Shown one piece after another: positions 35,094-43,383 of a stretch of DNA of 64,000 bases. The stretch lies in contig CAVSMU010000014.1 in the NCBI GenBank assembly GCA_963729075.1, positions 181,655 to 245,654 of the forward strand, read 5' to 3'. Position numbers and translations under genes: made by a program. The notes below the pieces were generated by a model, which was not told where the DNA came from, did no database searches, and saw nothing but the letters and a program-made list of their open reading frames with translations. The stretch is from WHSW01 sp963729075. GTDB lineage: Bacteria; Actinomycetota; Thermoleophilia; Solirubrobacterales; 70-9. Every line of letters begins with the position of its first letter. The stretch's first letter is position 1.

Positions 35094-35546
35094 TTGTCGC
35101 GGCGCCAGCAGCTATCCGAGCGGATCCTCGAGGAGAAGCGCTCGCGGGGGTTGACGTGGGCGGCGCTCGCCGAGACCCTGGACGCGCCGGTCGAGTGGGC
35201 CACCGCGGCGCTGCTGGGCCAGTTCCCGCTCGAAGAGGCGCAGGCCCGCACCGCCGCCGAGGCGCTCGGGCTGCCGGATGACGCGGTCGCGGAACTGACC
35301 GCGCCGCCGATGCGAGGGGCGCTGGACGATGCGGTGCCGACGGACCCGACTATCTACCGCCTGTACGAGATCGTCCAGGTCTACGGCCCGGCGATCAAGG
35401 AGCTCATCCACGAGGAGTTCGGCGACGGGATCATGAGCGCGATCAACTTCGGCTTCACGGTCCGCCGCCGACCCGATCCCAATGGCGACCGGGTCGAGAT
35501 CGTCCTCAACGGCAAGTTCCTGCCCTACGAGTGGCGCGGCGACTGA
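35094..35546 (+). CDS. cynS: Cyanate hydratase (cyanase)
   Basis: Decamer-forming enzyme that decomposes cyanate with bicarbonate to ammonia and CO2. All three catalytic residues are present: R89 and E92 in TIYRLYEIVQVYG and S115 in DGIMSAINF. The C-terminal dimerisation segment GKFLPYEW is intact, and the N-terminal DNA-binding-like helical domain has LTWAALAETL. The start is TTG 35094, with a TATAGC -10-like box 11 bp upstream, implying a short or absent leader. The 3' end overlaps the convergent ureohydrolase by 22 bp. Confidence 0.96.
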   Translation: MSRRQQLSERILEEKRSRGLTWAALAETLDAPVEWATAALLGQFPLEEAQARTAAEALGLPDDAVAELTAPPMRGALDDAVPTDPTIYRLYEIVQVYGPAIKELIHEEFGDGIMSAINFGFTVRRRPDPNGDRVEIVLNGKFLPYEWRGD

Positions 35547-36512
35547 GCCCGCCGCTCGAAGATCTCGCTTAGGAAGTGGGTCACGATCCAGGTGGCGACC
35601 CGCGCCGTGGCCCCGGACGGGTCTCGGGCCGGATTCAGCTCGACGACGTCGAAGCCGATGACGCGCCCGCGTCGAGCGACGGCGGCCAGGATCGCGCGCA
35701 GCTCGCGGTAGTCGAGCCCCCCGGGCTCCGGCAGCGAATGCCCGGGCGCGACCGCGGCATCGAGCACGTCCAGGTCGATCGAGACGTACAGTCGATCGGT
35801 CTCCGGCACCACCGTGCCCACGACCTCCTCGGCACCGCGCTCGAGCACGTCGAGCGTGGTCGCCCAGCGTCCCCCGAGCGCCCGCATCCCGTCGACCTCG
35901 GCCCGGTCGACGTTACGAACCCCAAGGGCGGTGACCGTGCCCACGAACGGCAGCTCCGCGAGGCGCCGCAACTGGCTGGCTCCGGTGAGCCGCGAGCCGT
36001 CGAGCTCATCGAGGAAATCGGTGTGCGCGTCGACGTGGACGACGTCGATCGGCCCGCACGGCTCCATGCCCCGGCCAAGCGGATAGCTGATCGAGTGATC
36101 GCCCCCGATCGCGACCATCAGCGCGCCGCGCTCGGCGATCGCGCGCGCCGCGCCCGTGATGCGCTCGTAGTTGGCCTCGGTGGCCGAGCCCTGGATCAAG
36201 CACGTCCCCGAGATCCACCATCGTCACGCCGACGAGGCGGTCGCGGTCGGCCTCGACGTCGTACCAGCCGTCGGCGCCCTGGCCGTCCCCGGCGACGGCC
36301 GAGGCCGGGTAGTAGAACTGCGCGTGGGTCGCCTCGCGGGCAGCAGCGGGGCCGGCCCGCTGTCCGGTCGGGACGCCGGGCTCGGGTGTGCCGCCGTCGT
36401 AGGGGACGCCCAGGAACGCCACCTGCGCATCGAGCCGATCCGGATCGCTGAGGCTCGGCACCCCGTAGAACGTTCTCGGCGCGGGGTCGATCATCCGTGC
36501 AGCGCCCTCCAC
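35525..36512 (-). CDS. Ureohydrolase (agmatinase/arginase family) with apparent frameshift
   Basis: Mn-dependent hydrolase family cleaving guanidino compounds to urea. The N-terminal part (from 36512) has FLGVPYDGGTPEPGVPTGQRAGP. The C-terminal part is in another frame and has the metal motifs GGDHSISYPLG, VHVDAHTDF and SIDLDVLDAAVAPG. The frames join near 36196-36205, where removing one T from GTGCTTGATCC restores VDLGDVLIQGSATEANY. So this is either a single-base sequencing error or a broken gene. A cyanase neighbour suggests nitrogen salvage from small nitriles/guanidines. Agmatine as substrate is not established. Confidence 0.8.
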
Positions 36513-36578
36513 GGCCGAAGTGATACTTGATCGCGCGAGCCGCGATGAGTTCCGGCGCGCCGGGCCGTCCTACGTCAT

Positions 36579-36788
36579 ATGGACACCGGACCAACACCTA
36601 TCCCGTTCGATCAGCTGGCCGCCCCCGCCCGTAGGGCGCTCGACGGCGCCGGCTACGCCACGCTCCAGCAGCTCGCCGAAGCGAGCGAGAGCGAGGTCGC
36701 CGATCTCCATGGCATGGGGGCCAACGCCCTGCGAAAGCTTCGCGAGATCCTCGCGGAGCATGGGCTCTCGTTCAGAGATGACGGCTGA
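36579..36788 (+). CDS. Small helix-hairpin-helix protein (RNA-polymerase alpha-CTD-like)
   Basis: A 69-residue product. PFDQLAAPARRALDGAGYATLQQLAEASESEVADLHGMGANALRKLREIL is a helix-hairpin-helix of the kind found in the C-terminal domain of RpoA (split: AAPARRALDGAGYATL, GMGANALRKL). It can bind DNA non-specifically or contact protein. ATG 36579. It stands alone, divergent from the ureohydrolase. Confidence 0.7.
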   Translation: MDTGPTPIPFDQLAAPARRALDGAGYATLQQLAEASESEVADLHGMGANALRKLREILAEHGLSFRDDG

Positions 36789-36817
36789 GCAGCCGGTCTA
36801 GGTCTAGGCTCTCGTGC

Positions 36818-37129
36818 GTGTCGAAGCTCAAGGGTGCGCTCGAGCTCGATCTGGCTCCGGACCTCGCCGTGGCCGCGTGCCGTGAGACGTTCCGCGAGCT
36901 CGACTGGGAGGTGCTCGTCGACGACCAGGCGGTCATCGCCGCCCGTGAGGACGCCACGCGCCTGTCCTGTCGCCGCTGGCCCGCCAGGACCGAGCTGCGA
37001 ATCGCTCGCGGGGAGCACGGTGGCGCCGTGATCTCCATCGAGACCGAGGTTCCCGGCTTCGGCCCGATCTCATCGAGCCACGCCCGTGACCGCCACCTCG
37101 CGGTGGTCCGCAGGATCGCTCACCGGTAG
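36818..37129 (+). CDS. Hypothetical protein with leaderless-type promoter
   Basis: A 103-residue acidic/basic mixed protein, MSKLKGALELDLAPDLAVAA onward, with alternating strands and helices (FRELDWEVLVDDQAVIAAREDATR). It resembles small SRPBCC/START-like or DUF-type domains only vaguely, so I assign no function. The -10-like TAGGCT at 36805-36810 lies 7 bp before GTG 36818. It overlaps the convergent SDR gene end by 10 bp. Confidence 0.55.
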   Translation: MSKLKGALELDLAPDLAVAACRETFRELDWEVLVDDQAVIAAREDATRLSCRRWPARTELRIARGEHGGAVISIETEVPGFGPISSSHARDRHLAVVRRIAHR

Positions 37130-38055
37130 CCGGTCGGGTCCGCCGGCAAGCCGGGATCCTGGACCTCGACCATGTAGCGCCAGCAATCCGGCTGCGAGCC
37201 GTCGACGTCGGTGAAGCCGTACTCGCGCGCCAGCCCGCCGGATGAGAACGAGCCCCCGTTTCGCCGCGCGACGTCGGGGTCCGCGGCCAGCGCGGCGACG
37301 GCGCGGCCCACGAACCGGGGGCTCTCCGAGATCGCGGCGAAGTGCGGGTTGATCGCCGCCCCGTCGCGCCAGTTCTCCTCGGTGACCCGGTAGTTCTCGA
37401 GCATCATCTCGGAGCGCATCCAGCCCGGGGTCAGCGCGACCGCGGTGCCCCCGTGCGGCTCGAGCTCCTGCGCCTGTGCGAACGCGAGCCGGATCACGGC
37501 GGTCTTCGCGAGGTCGTAGAAGGCCGTCATGCGGTAGTTCGCGGCGTTGTACTCACGCGTCCCGTCCGTCATCTCGACAACGAGCCCACCCGGCTCGTGG
37601 ATCATCAGCGGCAGCGCGAAGTGGCTGGTGATCAGGTGCGTGTCGATCGCCAGACGCAGGATGCGCAGTCCGTCGTCGAGGTCGTGCTCCCAGAGCGGCT
37701 TGTCCCAGGAAAACAGCAGCTCGCCCCCCCAGATGTCGTTGACGAGCACGTCGAGGCGGCCGTGGTCGGCATCGATCCGCCGCACGAGCGCCTCGACCTC
37801 ATGGGCTTCGAGGTGATCGACCGCGACCGGGATCCCGACACCGCCGGCGGCCTCGACGAGCTCTGCGGTCTCCTCGATCGTCTCCGGTCTCCCGTACTCC
37901 GAGCGCCGCTCCCGCGTGCTGCGCCCCGTGCAGTACACCGTCGCGCCGGACTCCCCGAGCGCGACAGCGGTGCCTCGTCCGGCCCCACGGGTCGCGCCCG
38001 CCACCAGGGCGACTTTGCCATCCAGCCTGCCGACCGTTTCCCCGGGGGTTGCCAT
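37120..38055 (-). CDS. Short-chain dehydrogenase/reductase
   Basis: A 311-residue SDR. The cofactor loop is GATRGAGRGTAVALG (about residues 20-34), the NAG-like motif is VNDIWGG, and the catalytic Tyr-Lys pair is YDLAK. The C-terminus is longer than classical SDRs (about 60 extra residues). ATG 38055 lies 5 bp after the FAD-oxidase stop, so it is the last gene of the gmaS2 operon. It might reduce or oxidise an aldehyde or alcohol released from the amine, which is inference. The protein resembles the group of long SDRs annotated in fungi and actinobacteria as alcohol dehydrogenases of unknown substrate. Confidence 0.85.
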   Translation of the reverse strand: MATPGETVGRLDGKVALVAGATRGAGRGTAVALGESGATVYCTGRSTRERRSEYGRPETIEETAELVEAAGGVGIPVAVDHLEAHEVEALVRRIDADHGRLDVLVNDIWGGELLFSWDKPLWEHDLDDGLRILRLAIDTHLITSHFALPLMIHEPGGLVVEMTDGTREYNAANYRMTAFYDLAKTAVIRLAFAQAQELEPHGGTAVALTPGWMRSEMMLENYRVTEENWRDGAAINPHFAAISESPRFVGRAVAALAADPDVARRNGGSFSSGGLAREYGFTDVDGSQPDCWRYMVEVQDPGLPADPTGYR

Positions 38056-38060
38056 GCCGC

Positions 38061-39350
38061 CTACGTCCACGGATACGGCCCGCGCGAGGCGATGTGGGTC
38101 GCGCCGCGCTCGAAGCGCGACAGCCGGAACGGCTCGAGCCGGGGTTCGCCGTCCAGGATGTCGTCGGCGGCCAGTCGCCCGAGGGCCAGCATCTTGAAGC
38201 TGTGCCCGGAGTCGATGATCGCGTAGACGTTCGGCAGCACCCAGTCGCAGATCGGATAGTTGTCGGGCGTGTGCGAGACGATCCCGCCGGCCAGGGTCGC
38301 CCGCCAGTCCTCCGCCCGGCCGCGGAACCTTGCGATCGCCGCGGCCAGGCCGGAGACGAAGAACTCGACGAACCCGGGTTCCGCCGCGTGCGCCGGGTTC
38401 TCCGGCCCGTAGGGGTCGAGGTCGGGATCGGAGAGGAGGACCGGCAGGCCGCCGCCCGTGACCGCCGTGCCCTCGCGATCGACGCGGAAGTAGATCCCCC
38501 ACGGATCGTCCGAGAGCAGCGCACCGTCGCGATCCGATCGCAGCGGCGCCGACTGGTCGAGGTGGACCACGGGAGGCTCGTGCCCGGATCGGCCGCCGGC
38601 GCCGGCGCCCTGCAACTCGAACTCTCCCTCCTGCGCCTTCCAGTAGGCGACCAGCGGGCGGCGCTCGGGGGCGCCGTCTCCCGCGACCTCGAGCTCGGGG
38701 TCCTGTTCGAGCATGGCCCAGATCCCCGCGGCCCACGGCCCCGGGGCGACCGCCGCGACCTCGCAGCGCACGGTGCCGGCGCGCGTGCGCACCGCCTCGA
38801 CCCCGCCGGGACCGAGCTCGAAGCCGGTCACCTCGACGCCCTCGGCGATGGTCGCCCCGGCGGCACGGGCGCGTTCGGCGAGGCGGCGCACCGTGCGCAT
38901 CGCGTCGGCCCACCCCCCGCGGCGCTCGTGCAGAACAGCCTCGACCTCGGCCTCCCAGTCCGGCCAGGTCCAGGCGAGGTACTCACGGCAGCGCTCGGCG
39001 CCGACGACGAGCTCCGACTCGTAGCCGACCCGGCGGTGATGGTCGTGGATCGCGACGAGATCGTCGACCTGCGCCTGCGGGACCGCCGCGAGGTAGCCGA
39101 CCTGGCGGAAGCCGTAGGCGTCGGGCTCGGCCTCGAAGATCTCCACGGAATCCCTGACCAGGTCCGCCATCGCCGGCGAGCGATAGAAGTTGCGAACGAT
39201 CCCGCCCGCCGCGCCCGAGGCGCCGGCGCCCACCCTGCTCTTCTCGAGCACGAGCACGTCCGCCCCGCGCTCCGCGAGCCACCAGGCCGTCGAGAGGCCC
39301 AGGACCCCCCCACCGATGATCACGTGGCCCGCTCGGGCCTTCAGCTCCAC
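38061..39350 (-). CDS. FAD-dependent amine/amino-acid oxidoreductase (SoxB/DadA-like), second of a pair
   Basis: A 429-residue DAO-fold flavoenzyme. The dinucleotide motif HVIIGGGVLGLSTAWWLAERG is near the N-terminus, then AGASGAAGGIVRNFY. The C-terminal ICDWVLPNVYAIIDSGHSFK and the ending RGPYPWT are shared with its neighbour. The two proteins have the same length and overall order, so they arose by duplication. They overlap by 10 bp. In the gmaS2 operon they occupy the place of a four-subunit N-methylglutamate dehydrogenase. Oxidation of an N-alkyl glutamate is a hypothesis. Other secondary amines or glycines fit equally. Confidence 0.8.
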   Translation of the reverse strand: MELKARAGHVIIGGGVLGLSTAWWLAERGADVLVLEKSRVGAGASGAAGGIVRNFYRSPAMADLVRDSVEIFEAEPDAYGFRQVGYLAAVPQAQVDDLVAIHDHHRRVGYESELVVGAERCREYLAWTWPDWEAEVEAVLHERRGGWADAMRTVRRLAERARAAGATIAEGVEVTGFELGPGGVEAVRTRAGTVRCEVAAVAPGPWAAGIWAMLEQDPELEVAGDGAPERRPLVAYWKAQEGEFELQGAGAGGRSGHEPPVVHLDQSAPLRSDRDGALLSDDPWGIYFRVDREGTAVTGGGLPVLLSDPDLDPYGPENPAHAAEPGFVEFFVSGLAAAIARFRGRAEDWRATLAGGIVSHTPDNYPICDWVLPNVYAIIDSGHSFKMLALGRLAADDILDGEPRLEPFRLSRFERGATHIASRGPYPWT

Positions 39351-40630
39351 GGGTAGGGGCTGTGCGAGACCGGGTGCAGGTCGCCGGTCGCGAAGCGCTC
39401 GAACCGGAACGGGTGCAGCAGTGAGGAGTGCTCGCCCTGGAGCACGCGGGCGATCTCACGGCCGACGGCGATCATCTTGTAGCCGTGGTTGGAGTCCGCG
39501 GCGACGTAGACGTTCGACCGCATGTAGTCGAAGACCGGGAAGTTGTCGGCGGTGAACGCGCCCGCCCCGCCGGACCGCACCTGCCGGTAGACGGCCCGGC
39601 AGCCCTCGAAGCGCTCCAGGCACGCCGAGAGCGCCGCGCACCAGAGGTCGGGAAAGCCCTCCTCGACGGTCCCGGTCGGGTAGGGGTCGACCTCGAGCTC
39701 CGGACCCACCGGCAGCGGCTGGGCGCCGCCCTGGACCGACTCGCGGTCCGGCTTTACGTAGATCCCCCACGGCCCCTCGGTGACCAGGCGGCCCTCGTCG
39801 TCGTGGAGCGGGCGGTCGGAGTCGACGTGCAGGACCGGGCTCTCGCGCCCGTCCTCGGTCACGAAGGCCGACGGCGCCAGCGCCACCTCGCCTTCCTGCA
39901 GATACCAGTAGGTCCACATCGAGACTTCGGGCTCGACCGATCCGTCGGGGGCGCGGACGTCGATCCGGTCGGCGAGCCCGAGCATCCGCCACAGGTACGG
40001 GATCCAGGGCCCGACGGCGACCACCACCTGCTCGACGTCGATGGGCCCCGCGTTCGTCTCGACCCTGGTGACCGCGCCCGAGCCGTCGAGCTCGAACCCG
40101 GTGACCTCCACCCCGGTCGCAATCCGCGCGCCCGCGGCCCGCGCCTTGTCCGCCAGCCCGTGCATCGACTCCTGGTTGAAGGCGAACCCGCCGACGTGCT
40201 CGTGCAGGCAGACGCTCAGGCCGTCGGCGCGCCAGTCGCCGTAGAGCCCGCGCATGTGCTCGCGCACCTCGCGCTCGCCGACGTGGAGCTCTGACGGGTA
40301 CCCGATCCGCTGCTGGCGCTCGTAAACCTGCTCGAGGTCGGACTCCTGCGATGCGGGCCCGAGCGCCAGGTAGCCGCTGCCGTGGTAGTGGAGCGTCTCC
40401 GGGTCCGATTCCCAGACCTCGACGCAGGCCGCCATCAGCTCCTGCATAGCCGGCTGGAAGTAGTTGTTGCGGATAACCCCGCAGGCGATGCCCGAGGCTC
40501 CCGCGGCAATCCCCTGCTTGTCGACCACGAGCACCTCCTCACCGGCCTCGGCGAGATGCCAGGCGGTCGAGAGGCCATGGACCCCCGCCCCGATCACGAG
40601 ATGGCGGACCGCGGCGGGCAGCGCACCCAT
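39341..40630 (-). CDS. FAD-dependent amine/amino-acid oxidoreductase (SoxB/DadA-like), first of a pair
   Basis: Paralog of the next gene, also 429 residues. LVIGAGVHGLSTAWHLAEAG is the FAD loop, with IACGVIRNNYFQPAM at the flavin-adjacent position and a final HSPYPWS. The GxIRNNYxxPAM stretch corresponds to the GRNTTILRSNY region of the sarcosine oxidase beta subunit. It follows the 147-residue unknown gene with a 20-bp gap formed by a perfect palindrome. Differences in the active-site segment between the two paralogs suggest either a heterodimer or different substrates. Confidence 0.8.
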   Translation of the reverse strand: MGALPAAVRHLVIGAGVHGLSTAWHLAEAGEEVLVVDKQGIAAGASGIACGVIRNNYFQPAMQELMAACVEVWESDPETLHYHGSGYLALGPASQESDLEQVYERQQRIGYPSELHVGEREVREHMRGLYGDWRADGLSVCLHEHVGGFAFNQESMHGLADKARAAGARIATGVEVTGFELDGSGAVTRVETNAGPIDVEQVVVAVGPWIPYLWRMLGLADRIDVRAPDGSVEPEVSMWTYWYLQEGEVALAPSAFVTEDGRESPVLHVDSDRPLHDDEGRLVTEGPWGIYVKPDRESVQGGAQPLPVGPELEVDPYPTGTVEEGFPDLWCAALSACLERFEGCRAVYRQVRSGGAGAFTADNFPVFDYMRSNVYVAADSNHGYKMIAVGREIARVLQGEHSSLLHPFRFERFATGDLHPVSHSPYPWS

Positions 40631-40654
40631 CTAGTGCTCCGCGCGGAGCACTAG
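40631..40654. repeat. Perfect 24-bp palindrome in the gmaS2 operon
   Basis: CTAGTGCTCCGC (40631-40642) is followed directly by its reverse complement GCGGAGCACTAG (40643-40654). It fills the gap between the unknown 147-aa gene and the FAD oxidase gene and includes the stop of the former. CTAGTGCTCC occurs again at 40651-40660. It can form a long cruciform or an mRNA hairpin at the intercistronic junction. Confidence 0.7.
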
Positions 40655-41094
40655 TGCTCCGGCGGCTCCCAGCCCTCGAGCACCGACGGCTTCCAGTCGT
40701 CGCCGACGATCCTCGAGTCCTCGACCCACGGTCCGAGCTCCGGCTGGGCGAACTTCGCATGGGACTCCTTGAGCCGGATGCCGTACGAGTTCCCGGACGT
40801 GAGGTGGGCGACGAGCACCTTGCGTGCGATCTCGTCCTCGCGGCCCTCGGGGATCGGGAAGTAGATCCGCAGGAACGAGTTCGAGTAGCGGTCGAAGACC
40901 GCCGGCGTGCCCTCCTCCTCGAGCAGCTCGACGTCCTCGAGCCAGTTCAGGTCCTTGCCCGGGGTCGCCGCCTCGAGGTCGATGTCCTCGACCAGCGAGA
41001 TGTCCTCCTGGTACGGGAAGCGATGTCCCGACAGGTACTCGGCGTCGATCGAGATGACCTTCTCGGGCTCGCGAACCTCGTCGGCGCGGGTCAT
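40651..41094 (-). CDS. Conserved-looking protein of unknown function in the gmaS2 operon (147 aa)
   Basis: I do not recognise a family. The protein is acidic, with an N-terminal half full of Asp/Glu (SLVEDIDLEAA, LNWLEDVELLEEEG) and a C-terminal half with aromatic residues (YSNSFLRIYFPIPEGRED, LTSGNSYGIRLKESHAKF, GWEPPEH). There are no signal peptide, membrane segments or cysteines. ATG 41094 is preferred to 41109. It sits between mgsC2 and the FAD-oxidase pair on the same strand, so an accessory role in the second amine module is likely. It could be a small subunit or a chaperone of the FAD enzymes. No counterpart exists in the first module. Confidence 0.65.
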   Translation of the reverse strand: MTRADEVREPEKVISIDAEYLSGHRFPYQEDISLVEDIDLEAATPGKDLNWLEDVELLEEEGTPAVFDRYSNSFLRIYFPIPEGREDEIARKVLVAHLTSGNSYGIRLKESHAKFAQPELGPWVEDSRIVGDDWKPSVLEGWEPPEH

Positions 41095-41103
41095 CTCACG
41101 CGA

Positions 41104-41145
41104 CCTCAACAGCGGTCGGACTCGGCTTCGCTTCGCTCCGCCTCA
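41104..41145 (-). repeat. Intergenic repeat copy A in the gmaS2 operon
   Basis: On the minus strand a GC-rich element of about 42 bp starts at the mgsC2 stop and runs towards the 147-aa gene. It has the blocks GAGGCGGAGC, GCGAAGCCGAGT and CCGCTGTTGAGG. A second copy with about 85-90% identity by eye lies at 44309-44352, also at a gene end in the same operon. Confidence 0.65.
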
Positions 41146-42588
41146 CTGCCGTTCCTCCGCTGCCGCGGCCGCCGTGGACGGCAGGTAGTCGACCGGGTTC
41201 TCGAGGTACTGGTCGAGCAGGGTGCGGATCTCGTCCAGCGCCCGCTCCTCGCTGACCCCCGGGATGTAATCGGTGCCGGCGAGCGGCACCTTGGCCATCG
41301 CCGACGCCTCGACGGTGAGCGCCGCGAGGTCCTCGGGCTCGAGGCTGTGGACGCTGGTCTTGCCGCAGGCCCGAGCGAGCATCTGAACCTCGAGCGTCAG
41401 CGTGTGCAGGAAGTTGAACACCCGCTGCGCGGCCTCGTCGACGTCGAGCCGCTTGCGCAGCTCCGGGTCCTGGGTAGTGATCCCGACGGGGCAGCGGCCC
41501 GTGTGGCAGTGATAGCACTGGCCCGCGGGGACGCCGATCGTGCCCTCGTAGTCGGTGACGCCGGGGATCTCCTTGTTGCAGTTGAGGGCCATCAGCGCCG
41601 AGTGGCCGATCGCGATCGCGTCGGCGCCGAGCGCCAGGCACTTGGCGATGTCACCGCCGTTGCGGATCCCCCCTGCGACCACGAGGTCGACCTCGTCGGC
41701 AAGCCCCACGTCCTCGAGCGCGCGCCGCGCCTCGGGGATCGCCGCCACCAGCGGGATCCCGGTCTCCTCGGCGGCGATGTGCGGGCCGGCGCCGGTGCCG
41801 CCCTCCGCGCCGTCGAGGTAGATGATGTCCGGGCCGCACTTGGCCGCCATGCGGACATCGTCGTAGACGCGCGCGGCGCCGAGCTTGAGCTGGATCGGCA
41901 CCTCGTAGTTGGTCGCTTCGCGCGTCTCCTGCACCTTCAGCGACAGGTCGTCGGGCCCCAGCCAGTCGGGGTGGCGCGCCGGCGAGCGCTGGTCGATTCC
42001 CGCCGGCAGCGAGCGCATCTCGGCCACCTGCTCGGTCACCTTCTGGCCCATCAGGTGGCCGCCGAGTCCCACCTTGCACCCCTGGCCGATGAAGAACTCG
42101 ACCCCGTCGGCCAGCATCAGGTGATGCGGGTTGAAGCCGTAGCGGCTCTGGATCACCTGGTAGTACCACTTGGTCGAGAGGTCCCGCTCGGGCGGGATCA
42201 TCCCGCCCTCGCCCGAGCAGGTCGCGGTGCCGGCCATCGAGGCGCCCTTGGCCAGCGCCATCTTGGCCTCCAGGGACAGCGCGCCGAAGCTCATCCCGGT
42301 GATGTAGACGGGGATGTCGAGCTCGAGCGGCTTGCTCGCGAAGCGGCTGCCGAGCACCGTCTTGGTGTCGCACTTCTCGCGATAGCCCTCGATCACGAAC
42401 CGGGTCAGCGTCCCCGGCAGGAAGATCAGGTCGTCCCAGCCGGGAAGCTTCTTGAACATCGAGAAGCCGCGCATCCGGTAGCGGCCGAGCTCGGCCTTCA
42501 TGTGGATGTCGTTGATGACCTCCGGCGTGAAGATCGGGCTCCGGCCCAGTACCTCGCGCCTTTCGGGTGCTTCGTCGGCCATCGTCAT
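41143..42588 (-). CDS. mgsC: N-methylglutamate synthase subunit C-like, FMN/Fe-S glutamate synthase domain (copy 2)
   Basis: GltB-type FMN-binding subunit of 481 residues. Blocks: PVYITGMSFGALSLEAKMAL, GEGGMIPPERD, VGLGGHLMGQKV, LDGAEGGTGAGP and VAGGIRNGGDIAKCLALGAD. Unlike copy 1 it keeps a cysteine cluster, GQCYHCHTGRCPVG, as in the 3Fe-4S site of glutamate synthase. Start ATG 42588 has AGAGGGGG upstream and lies 9 bp after the mgsB2 stop. The reading frame is open upstream into mgsB2 because of a frameshift there. Divergence from copy 1 is high, so this is not a recent duplication. Confidence 0.85.
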   Translation of the reverse strand: MTMADEAPERREVLGRSPIFTPEVINDIHMKAELGRYRMRGFSMFKKLPGWDDLIFLPGTLTRFVIEGYREKCDTKTVLGSRFASKPLELDIPVYITGMSFGALSLEAKMALAKGASMAGTATCSGEGGMIPPERDLSTKWYYQVIQSRYGFNPHHLMLADGVEFFIGQGCKVGLGGHLMGQKVTEQVAEMRSLPAGIDQRSPARHPDWLGPDDLSLKVQETREATNYEVPIQLKLGAARVYDDVRMAAKCGPDIIYLDGAEGGTGAGPHIAAEETGIPLVAAIPEARRALEDVGLADEVDLVVAGGIRNGGDIAKCLALGADAIAIGHSALMALNCNKEIPGVTDYEGTIGVPAGQCYHCHTGRCPVGITTQDPELRKRLDVDEAAQRVFNFLHTLTLEVQMLARACGKTSVHSLEPEDLAALTVEASAMAKVPLAGTDYIPGVSEERALDEIRTLLDQYLENPVDYLPSTAAAAAEERQ

Positions 42589-42596
42589 CACCCCCT

Positions 42597-43383
42597 CTAG
42601 AGGACCAGCTTCCGTTCGCTGGGCTCGAGGTTGTCGTAGTTGTAGAGCTTCTTCCCGCAGACGAACTTGCGGAGCTTCGGCGGGCTGCCGAGCTCGTAGA
42701 TCGAGAACTTGCGGTCGACCAGCTCGGTGTCGGCGTCCGTCCCACTCAGCCTCGACGCAGTCGACGCCGAGCGACGCGATCTGGCCGCCGACGTAGATCG
42801 TTCCGTCGTACATCGAGTCGCCGAGCCCGGGGCCCACGTCGCCGCAGATGATCTGGCGGCCGCGCTGCATCATGAAGCCGGTCATCGAGGCCGCATTGCC
42901 CAGGACGATGATCGTCCCGCCCTTCTGGTCGATCCCCGTGCGCGCGCCGACGTCGGACTTGACCACCAGGTCCCCGCCGCGCAGTGCCGCGCCGGCGAGC
43001 GAGCCTGCGTTGGCCTCCACCACGACGACCCCGGACATCATGTTCTCGGCCACCGACCAGCCGACCCGGCCCGTGATCTCGACCTCCGGGCCGTCGATCA
43101 GCCCGCAGCCGAAGTAGCCGAGGCTGCCCTCGAAGCGGATCCGGCAGCGGGCGAGGATCGCGACGCCCAGCGAGTGCCGGGCGCTCGGGTTGAGCACCGT
43201 GACGTCGGTGACCCCCTGCTCGTAGATCAGCCAGCGCAGCTCGGAGTTGATCTTGCGCGGCGTCAGGTCGCGGGCGTCCAGCTCGGCGCGCTGACCCTCG
43301 ATCCGCGACGTCTTGGGGATCGACGCGTCGAGCTCGACGAGCCCTCGTTCGTCCATGCGCGGCTGCTCGCTCACCTGCTCCAT
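42597..43383 (-). CDS. mgsB: N-methylglutamate synthase subunit B-like, GXGXG domain (copy 2), frameshifted near its end
   Basis: Beta-helix subunit with GRVGWSVAENMMSGVVVVEA, GARTGIDQKGGTIIVLG, GFMMQRGRQIICG and GPGLGDSMYDGTIYVGG. Up to VDCVEAEWD (about 42740) the frame is one; then the normal ending (DTELVDRKFSIYELGS ... NLEPSERKLVL) continues in a second frame and stops at 42597. One extra G near 42735-42741 (GGGACGGACG) accounts for it. Without correction the upstream frame runs on into mgsC2 without a stop, giving an artificial or real MgsB-MgsC fusion of 746 residues. The start overlaps mgsA2 by 13 bp. Confidence 0.82.
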
